Of a stretch of DNA of 18,936 bases, positions 14,375 to 18,936 are shown piece by piece (the first letter of the stretch is position 1; the number at the start of each line of letters is the position of its first letter). A program made the translations under genes and the position numbers. The notes under the pieces are model-generated. The model made no database searches and was not told where the DNA came from. It saw only the letters and a list, made by a program, of their open reading frames with translations. The stretch is from Blastococcus sp. CT_GayMR20 (GTDB lineage: Bacteria; Actinomycetota; Actinomycetes; Mycobacteriales; Geodermatophilaceae). The stretch spans positions 1-18,936 of the forward strand of contig NZ_SPQM01000096.1 of NCBI RefSeq assembly GCF_004570345.1. Direction: 5' to 3'.

Positions 14375-15289
14375 GTCGTGGACCGGCGACTCGTGGCCCG
14401 CGTGCGCCGCGGCCTCGATCTGGAACGTGCAGTGCTCCATGTCGAAGTGCTCGCCGAGGCACTCGCACAGGGAGTCGAGGACACGGCCGCCGTGACCGGC
14501 CGCGAGGGCCTCGTCGGTGACCACGACGTGCGCCGACAGCACCGGCAGCCCGGAGGTGATGGTCCACGCGTGCAGGTCGTGGACGCCGATCACGCCGTCC
14601 ACCTCGAGGATGTGGGTGCGCACGTCGTCGAGGTCGACACCCTTCGGCGCCGCCTCGAGGAGGACGTCGAGCGCCTCGCGGAGCAGGTGCCACGCCCGCG
14701 GCAGGACCAGGAAGCCGATGACCACCGAGGCGAGGATGTCGGCCGGGGTCCAGCCGGTGAGGAGGATGACGAGCGCGGCGACGATGACGGCGACGGAGCC
14801 CAGGGCGTCGGCGAGGACCTCCAGGTAGGCGCCCCGCACGTTCAGCGACTCCCGCCGTCCCTGGTGCAGGACCGCCAGCGACACCAGGTTCACCACCAGG
14901 CCCACCCCGGCGATGCCCAGCATCAGACCGGACGCGATCTCCGGCGGGTCACCGATCCGGCGGACGGCCTCGACCAGGACGTAGCCGGCCACGACGAGCA
15001 GCAGCAGACCGTTCGCCACTGCCGCGAGGATCTCGACCCGCTGCCAGCCGAACGTGCGTCGGCCTCGAGCCGGGCGCTGGGCCAGCGTGACGGCCCCCAG
15101 GGCGAGCGCGATCCCGGCTGCGTCGGTGGCCATGTGCCCGGCGTCGGCCAGCAGGGCGAGGGAGCCGGAGACGATCGCCCCGACGACCTCGGCGACCAGG
15201 ACGGCGAGGGTGAGCCCGAGGACGACGATCAGGCGGCGGCGGTGACCACCGGCAGCGGTCACCGGCGCATGGGTGTGCCCGTGTCCCAT
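14372..15289 (-). CDS. Cation diffusion facilitator, CzcD/ZitB type (zinc/cobalt efflux)
   Basis: A 305-residue metal/proton antiporter with six helices and a C-terminal cytoplasmic ferredoxin-like domain. The N-terminus MGHGHTHAP is a histidine-rich metal-binding stretch. Helix 2 carries D49, H52 and D56 (LLADAGHMATD). Helix 5 carries D161, but the position usually filled by histidine is E157 (YLEVLADALGSV). The cytoplasmic part contains GVHDLHAWTI near 235-244, typical of the family. The ATG at 15289 has GGAGG 6 bases upstream; the frame remains open further upstream, but without similarity. It is followed on the same strand by the CtaG-like gene across repeat D. Confidence 0.92.
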   Translation of the reverse strand: MGHGHTHAPVTAAGGHRRRLIVVLGLTLAVLVAEVVGAIVSGSLALLADAGHMATDAAGIALALGAVTLAQRPARGRRTFGWQRVEILAAVANGLLLLVVAGYVLVEAVRRIGDPPEIASGLMLGIAGVGLVVNLVSLAVLHQGRRESLNVRGAYLEVLADALGSVAVIVAALVILLTGWTPADILASVVIGFLVLPRAWHLLREALDVLLEAAPKGVDLDDVRTHILEVDGVIGVHDLHAWTITSGLPVLSAHVVVTDEALAAGHGGRVLDSLCECLGEHFDMEHCTFQIEAAAHAGHESPVHD

Positions 15290-15340
15290 GCCCCGCCTCC
15301 CTGCCGGTCCGCCGTCCTCAGAAGTGTGCCCCACGCGGCC

Positions 15341-15374
15341 GACGCCCCCCGCCGGATCTCCGGCGAGGGGCGTC
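15341..15374 (-). terminator. Hairpin terminator after the M23 peptidase gene
   Basis: Fifteen-base arms, 15341-15355 and 15360-15374, pair with one C/A mismatch around an ATCT loop, 15 bases past the M23 stop codon. The stem is very G+C-rich and lacks a U-tract. It separates the M23 gene from the diffusion facilitator gene that follows on the same strand. Confidence 0.7.
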
Positions 15375-15389
15375 GAGTGGCGCGCGGAC

Positions 15390-16973
15390 TCAGATGGCGA
15401 CGCCACGCTCCCGCAGCCACGGGAGGGGGTCGATCTTCTGACCGTTGAGACCGCCGACGTGCACCTCGAAGTGGAGGTGCGGCCCGGTGGACTGACCGCG
15501 GTTGCCCAGCAGCGCGATCGTCTCGCCGGCGCGGACGACCTGGCCCGCCTGGACCAGGATCGAGTCCATGTGGCCGTAGACGGTGACGTCGCCGTTCTCG
15601 TGCTGGATGTAGACGGCGAGCCCGAAACCGCTGGCCGGGCCGGCTTCGAGCACGACCCCGTCCATGGCGGCGTACTCGGGCGTCCGCATGGGCGCGGCGA
15701 GGTCGATGCCGGCGTGGAGCGTTCCCCACCGGGCGCCGAAGCCGCTGGTCAGCCGGGCACCGTCGACGGGCAGCACGGCCTTCGGGCGGGCCGCCTCGGC
15801 CGCGGCGGCCACTGCCGCCTGATCGGCCGCGACCTGCGCCTGCACCGCGGCCTCCTGCTCGGCCTCGCGGACGTTGCGGCTGACCGCGAGCTCGCCGAGG
15901 CGCTGGGTCGCGTCGATCGCGGTGATCTCCTCGGCCGGAGCCGCCTCGATGCCGAGCGCCTCGGCCACGCTCACCGAGTGGCTCACGGTGGACGTGGCCT
16001 GCGCGGCGGGGTCACCGGTGGAGAACGCGCTCACGCTGAGGGCGCCGACCATCGCGGCGGCCAGGTAGAGCCCGGGACGGCGACCGAGCAGCGGCGGCCG
16101 ACGGCGGAGGAAGCCGGAACGGACGTCGTCCGCCGGGTGCGTCATGATCTCGGCCGCGGTGTCCGTCGCGGCGGGCACCACGACGTCCTCGACGGCCAGC
16201 TCGACCGGCGGTGAGGGGCGCTTGAAGGGCGTCGGCCGCGAGGCGACCGGCTCGGCTGCCACCGCCGTGGGGGCAACGGGCTCGGCGACGGGCTTCGCGG
16301 CCGCAGGCTTCGCCGCCGCGACCTTCGCGGCCGGCTTGGTGGTCGTCTTCGCGGCCGGCTTCGGCTTGGTCGTGGCTGCCGGGGTGGCCGCCGACTTCAC
16401 GGCGGCAGGTTTCGCGGCCGGAGTCTTGGCGGCAGGAGTCCTCGCGGCCGCGGGCTTGGCGGCCGCGGGCTTGGCCGCCGCGGGCTTGGCCGCCGCGGGC
16501 TTGGCGGAGGCGGGCGCCGCGGTCGCGGGCTTCGCGCTGGTCCGGCCGGTCACCTTGGCGGCGGCAGCGGTCTTCGCGCCGGTGACGGCACGGGCGGTCG
16601 CCGCCTTCGCCGTCGCCGCTTTCGCCGTCGCGGCCTTGACGGTGGCTGCCTTGGCGGTCGCGGCCTTCGCCGACGCCGCCTTCCCGGTGGCAGTGCCGGC
16701 GGCCCGCGCACGGGCGGCGATCGTGCCGGCGGCAGCAGCCGCGGCCTTGCCGCCGGCGGTGCGCCGGGTCCGGGATGCGGGGGTCGCCCCGCCGGTGGTC
16801 TGGGCGGACCCGGTGCGCTGCGACTTCCCCTGCCGCTGCGACGGGACCGTGCTCGTGGCCTTCTCCCCGGCCGGCTTCCGCGAGGTTCCGCGGGCGGTGG
16901 TGAGGGTCGAACCGGTCCCCTGCACGGGCTCGGATCCCTCGGCGAGGAGGCGGTCGTGGTGGAGCGAACTCAT
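15390..16973 (-). CDS. Membrane-anchored M23 family peptidase with long Lys/Ala/Pro-rich N-terminal tail
   Basis: A 527-residue protein in four parts. Residues 1-300 are low-complexity and basic, with KAATA repeats at about 97-128 and AKPAA repeats at about 157-178, resembling histone H1 or the HupB tail. A single membrane helix at about 301-318 (GLYLAAAMVGALSVSAF) follows RRRPPLLGRRP, so the basic part should be cytoplasmic. An Ala/Glu/Gln-rich probable coiled coil lies at 360-397. An M23 domain at about 398-527 has the zinc ligands H420 and D424 (HAGIDL) and H501 (HLHFEVH), plus H468 (YGHMD) and H499. It should cut peptidoglycan cross-links. The ATG at 16973 has a weak AGG site; the divergent dehydrogenase shares the 289-base upstream gap. 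Confidence 0.88.
   Translation of the reverse strand: MSSLHHDRLLAEGSEPVQGTGSTLTTARGTSRKPAGEKATSTVPSQRQGKSQRTGSAQTTGGATPASRTRRTAGGKAAAAAAGTIAARARAAGTATGKAASAKAATAKAATVKAATAKAATAKAATARAVTGAKTAAAAKVTGRTSAKPATAAPASAKPAAAKPAAAKPAAAKPAAARTPAAKTPAAKPAAVKSAATPAATTKPKPAAKTTTKPAAKVAAAKPAAAKPVAEPVAPTAVAAEPVASRPTPFKRPSPPVELAVEDVVVPAATDTAAEIMTHPADDVRSGFLRRRPPLLGRRPGLYLAAAMVGALSVSAFSTGDPAAQATSTVSHSVSVAEALGIEAAPAEEITAIDATQRLGELAVSRNVREAEQEAAVQAQVAADQAAVAAAAEAARPKAVLPVDGARLTSGFGARWGTLHAGIDLAAPMRTPEYAAMDGVVLEAGPASGFGLAVYIQHENGDVTVYGHMDSILVQAGQVVRAGETIALLGNRGQSTGPHLHFEVHVGGLNGQKIDPLPWLRERGVAI
16444..16503 (-). repeat. 15-bp tandem repeat encoding AKPAA units
   Basis: Four near-identical 15-base units in a row inside the M23 gene, each giving five residues of the Ala/Lys/Pro tail. 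The near identity at the DNA level suggests recent expansion and probable length variation between strains. Confidence 0.75.
16600..16689 (-). repeat. 15-bp tandem repeat encoding KAATA units
   Basis: Six 15-base units inside the M23 gene, each encoding five residues with one lysine (pattern KAATA). The units differ mainly at third codon positions, so they are older or more constrained at the protein level than the AKPAA block. Confidence 0.7.
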
Positions 16974-17045
16974 GCACCTGACTTCCGTTGGCGGGCAATG
17001 CACAGCGGCTCCCGGGGAGAGGAGCGGGGCCCATGTAAACACGCC

Positions 17046-17061
17046 GTGACCGTTTCGTGAT
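17046..17061 (-). promoter_or_regulatory. Possible MtrA-type response-regulator site before the M23 gene
   Basis: On the minus strand ATCAC and GTCAC form a direct repeat with 11-base periodicity, the second half extending to GTCACGGCG. This resembles the GTCACAGCG direct repeats reported for mycobacterial MtrA, a regulator of cell-wall hydrolase genes. It lies about 75-90 bases before the M23 start. This is pattern matching from memory only. Confidence 0.3.
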
Positions 17062-17095
17062 GTGGGACCAGGGGAATAGGGCCCTGCTTCTGTGC

Positions 17096-17130
17096 CGTGG
17101 ACCACAAAGATTCAAGGATGTGGTTCCACG
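17096..17130. other. Stem-loop in the M23/dehydrogenase intergenic region
   Basis: CGTGGACCACA (17096-17106) and TGTGGTTCCACG (17119-17130) pair over 11 base pairs with a one-base bulge around a 12-base A-rich loop. It could sit in the 5' leader of the M23 mRNA or be an operator. The rest of 16974-17262 shows no further gene; it also holds the MtrA-like repeat and the repeat remnant at 17212. Confidence 0.5.
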
Positions 17131-17211
17131 TTCTGCTCAATTGATGTCACGCTCAGTGAGGGGCGCGCCGTTACAGCTTGAAAGTCGCGCGATCCACGTC
17201 ACGACGGGGCA

Positions 17212-17231
17212 GAAGGACCCTTGAAGGGGCC
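17212..17231 (-). repeat. Remnant of the palindromic repeat, copy E
   Basis: GAAGGACCC directly joined to TTGAAGGGGCC looks like the two outer ends of the element with the inner hairpin missing. It lies about 30 bases before the dehydrogenase start. It is short, so chance similarity is possible. Confidence 0.45.
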
Positions 17232-17262
17232 GAGTCGCGGCCCTATCGAGGGAGATTCCGAC

Positions 17263-18444
17263 ATGCGCGCAGTCACCTGGCACGGCCGAGCCGACGTACG
17301 TGTGGACACCGTCCCGGACCCCGTGATCCAGGAGCCGACCGATGTCGTCATCGAGGTGACGTCGTCCGGGATCTGCGGTTCCGACCTCCACCTGATCGAG
17401 GTGATGGCGCCGTTCATGACCGTCGGCGACGTGATGGGCCACGAGCCGATGGGGATCGTCCGGGAGGTCGGCTCCGAGGTGACGGCGGTCAAGGCCGGCG
17501 ACCGCGTCGTCGTCCCCTTCAACATCTCCTGCGGCACCTGCTGGACCTGTTCGCAGGGCCTGCAGTCGCAGTGCGAGACCACCCAGAACCGGGAGAAGGG
17601 CTTCGGCGCCTCCCTGTTCGGTTACACGAAGCTCTACGGCCAGGTGCCGGGGGGCCAGGCCGAGTACCTGCGCGTCCCGTTCGGCAACACCCTGCCGATC
17701 AAGGTCCCCGAGGGTCCCGCCGACGACCGCTTCGTCTACCTCTCCGACGTCCTTCCGACGGCCTGGCAGGCGGTGCAGTACGCCGGCATCCCGAAGGACG
17801 GCAGCGTGCTCGTCCTGGGCCTGGGCCCCATCGGTGACATGGCCGCCCGCATCGCCCTGCACCTCGGCGCGAAGCAGGTGTTCGGCGCCGACGTCGTCCC
17901 CGAGCGGCTCGCGCGTGCGCGCGCCCGCGGTGTGACGGTCATCGACTCCACCAAGCAGGAGGACGTCGTCTCCGCCGTCCGCGATGCCACCGACGGCCGC
18001 GGGCCGGACGCGGTGATCGACGCGGTCGGGATGGAGGCCCACGGCTCTCCCCTGGCGTCCCTCGCGCAGAAGGCGACCGCGGTGGTGCCGGACGCGATCA
18101 TGGAGAAGGTCATGCAGGTGGCCGGCGTCGACCGGCTGGCCGCGTTGAACACCGCGATCGAGGCCGTGCGCCGCGGCGGCACCATCTCGCTGTCCGGTGT
18201 CTACGGCGGGGCGACCGACCCGCTGCCGCTGATGCGCATGTTCGACAAGCAGATCCAGCTGCGCATGGGGCAGGCCAACGTCTGGCGCTGGGTGCCCGAC
18301 ATCCTCCCGCTGCTCACCGACGAGGACCCGCTCGGCGTGGACGGCTTCGCCACCCACCACGTCCCCCTCAGCGATGCACCCGAGGCCTACATGAACTTCC
18401 GCGAGAAGAAGGAGGGGACCGTCAAGGTCCTGCTCAAGCCCTGA
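17263..18444 (+). CDS. Zinc-dependent alcohol dehydrogenase (medium-chain family)
   Basis: A 393-residue medium-chain dehydrogenase related to the formaldehyde/threonine dehydrogenase branch. Catalytic zinc ligands are C38 (GICGSD) and H60-E61 (GHEP). The structural zinc cysteines are C90, C93, C96 and C104. The nucleotide loop is G186-L-G-P-I-G191 (VLGLGPIGDMA), and D210 at the end of the second strand suggests NAD rather than NADP. An insertion around residues 267-294 is typical of the formaldehyde-dehydrogenase-like group. The true substrate is not decidable from sequence. The ATG at 17263 has a GAGGGAGA ribosome site; an in-frame TTG at 17221 falls in the repeat remnant and was rejected. 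A strong hairpin follows the stop. Confidence 0.9.
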   Translation: MRAVTWHGRADVRVDTVPDPVIQEPTDVVIEVTSSGICGSDLHLIEVMAPFMTVGDVMGHEPMGIVREVGSEVTAVKAGDRVVVPFNISCGTCWTCSQGLQSQCETTQNREKGFGASLFGYTKLYGQVPGGQAEYLRVPFGNTLPIKVPEGPADDRFVYLSDVLPTAWQAVQYAGIPKDGSVLVLGLGPIGDMAARIALHLGAKQVFGADVVPERLARARARGVTVIDSTKQEDVVSAVRDATDGRGPDAVIDAVGMEAHGSPLASLAQKATAVVPDAIMEKVMQVAGVDRLAALNTAIEAVRRGGTISLSGVYGGATDPLPLMRMFDKQIQLRMGQANVWRWVPDILPLLTDEDPLGVDGFATHHVPLSDAPEAYMNFREKKEGTVKVLLKP

Positions 18445-18451
18445 CCGCCGG

Positions 18452-18477
18452 ACGGCGGGTGCCCGCGCACCCGCCGT
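18452..18477 (+). terminator. Hairpin terminator after the alcohol dehydrogenase
   Basis: ACGGCGGGTGC (18452-18462) and GCACCCGCCGT (18467-18477) form a perfect 11-bp stem with a 4-base loop, 8 bases after the stop codon. There is no U-tract. Confidence 0.7.
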
Positions 18478-18513
18478 GCGCCCGTCCCCTGTGAGCAGAC
18501 CCACGTCCGCGGT

Positions 18514-18529
18514 GGGGCATGGCTGCCCC
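18514..18529 (+). other. Hairpin in the leader of the downstream MFS gene
   Basis: GGGGCA and TGCCCC pair around TGGC, about 110 bases before the MFS start. It may be an attenuator or chance. The remaining sequence from 18478 to 18639 shows no gene. Confidence 0.3.
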
Positions 18530-18639
18530 GCGGCACACCTTGCTCCTGGGGAGAGTTCTTCCTGCCCGGCCCACCTGAGGACGACGACGTCCGCCGGCCG
18601 TTCCTGCCCGCGACCCCGCGTCCCCTGGAGTTCCTGCTC

Positions 18640-18936
18640 GTGCCTCGCGCCCTGCTCGCCCTCGCCATCGGCGCCTTCGGCATCGGCACCACCGAGTTCG
18701 TCGTCATGGGCATGCTGCCCGAGATCGCCGACGACCTCGGGGTGTCGGTGTCGGCGGTCGGCATCCTCATCTCGGCGTACGCGATCGGCGTCGTGATCGG
18801 CGCGCCGACGCTGACCGCCCTCGGGCTGCGCTTCACGCCCCGCCAGACGCTGATCGCCCTGATGGTCGTGTTCGTCGTGGGCAACGCCCTGGCGGCGTTC
18901 GCCCCCACGTACGGCACCCTCGCCGCCGCCCGGGTG
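18640..18936 (+). CDS. MFS transporter, DHA1 family, N-terminal part (cut by window edge)
   Basis: The first 99 residues of a twelve-helix exporter. GIGTTEFVVMGMLPEIADDL in helix 1 is characteristic of the AraJ/YdhP-like branch of DHA1 transporters (sugar, arabinose or drug efflux). A second helix begins at VGILISAYAIGVVIGAP, then LGLRFTPRQTLIALM occupies the motif A position, which is degenerate. The GTG at 18640 has GGAG 9 bases upstream. The substrate is unknown. It is separated from the dehydrogenase by a terminator, so it probably has its own promoter. Confidence 0.85.
   Translation, partial: MPRALLALAIGAFGIGTTEFVVMGMLPEIADDLGVSVSAVGILISAYAIGVVIGAPTLTALGLRFTPRQTLIALMVVFVVGNALAAFAPTYGTLAAARV

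Noticed and set aside
16444..16689. Tandem repeats as a CRISPR array
   Set aside because: Units are 15 bases, contiguous without spacers and in frame with a basic Ala/Lys/Pro protein tail.
17107..17130. ECF sigma-type promoter (GGAAC box) reading toward the M23 gene
   Set aside because: GGAAC is present on the minus strand, but the matching -10 (GTT) is not at a proper distance; it also forms part of the stem-loop.
16974..17262. Possible c-di-AMP (ydaO-type) riboswitch before the M23 gene
   Set aside because: Actinobacterial hydrolase genes often have one, but the expected conserved blocks (GGGGAACC, GGGUGAAUC and the CCCGACAGCUAACCCGGUAGGC-like end) are not present.

Overview
The window is about 72% G+C by eye, with GTG starts, four-base GTGA stop/start overlaps and dense single-strand gene clusters. 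Gene order and protein similarity point to a high-GC actinobacterium. The gene style and the GC-rich palindromic repeats fit the Geodermatophilaceae (Blastococcus, Modestobacter, Geodermatophilus), but that family assignment is an inference. No tRNA, rRNA, CRISPR array, transposase or prophage gene is visible. No stretch longer than 300 bases lacks a gene; the largest gap is 16974-17262.

Positions 1-7042 hold the conserved actinobacterial block known in Mycobacterium tuberculosis as Rv1330c-Rv1339. On the minus strand, in transcription order, are clpS, a DUF2017 gene, then mec-cysO-cysM (the CysO sulfur-carrier route to cysteine), murI, a beta-lactamase-fold phosphodiesterase of the Rv1339 type, and the start of a LigD-type polymerase-domain gene. 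A small membrane protein gene lies on the plus strand between mec and DUF2017. pncB-pncA (NAD salvage) leaves divergently from clpS on the plus strand. Compared with mycobacteria, the rhomboid gene between cysM and murI is missing, and the LigD-like gene stands where rph is expected.

Positions 7045-11586 carry ctaD-serB (same order as Rv3043c-Rv3042c) and a YfcE-type phosphoesterase/RlmA-type methyltransferase pair, all on the minus strand. Positions 11663-15289 hold a 14-helix drug exporter (plus strand), convergent with a CtaG-like oxidase assembly factor preceded by a zinc/cobalt-type cation diffusion facilitator. Positions 15390-18936 hold a membrane-anchored M23 peptidase with a very long lysine/alanine-rich cytoplasmic tail, a divergent zinc-dependent alcohol dehydrogenase, and the start of a second MFS transporter.

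Three non-gene signals stand out. (1) A roughly 60-bp double-stem palindromic element occurs in four full copies plus one remnant (3301, 3859, 8299, 14313, 17212). Its arms differ between copies by compensating base pairs and its loop is conserved. One copy encodes the N-terminus of SerB, and two begin exactly at a stop codon. (2) Several genes (mec, the small membrane gene, clpS, pncB, ctaD) have a TANNNT hexamer 6-8 bases before the start codon and no ribosome-binding site, which indicates leaderless mRNAs and fixes their starts. (3) A perfect 11-bp inverted repeat can bury the DUF2017 start codon in a hairpin.
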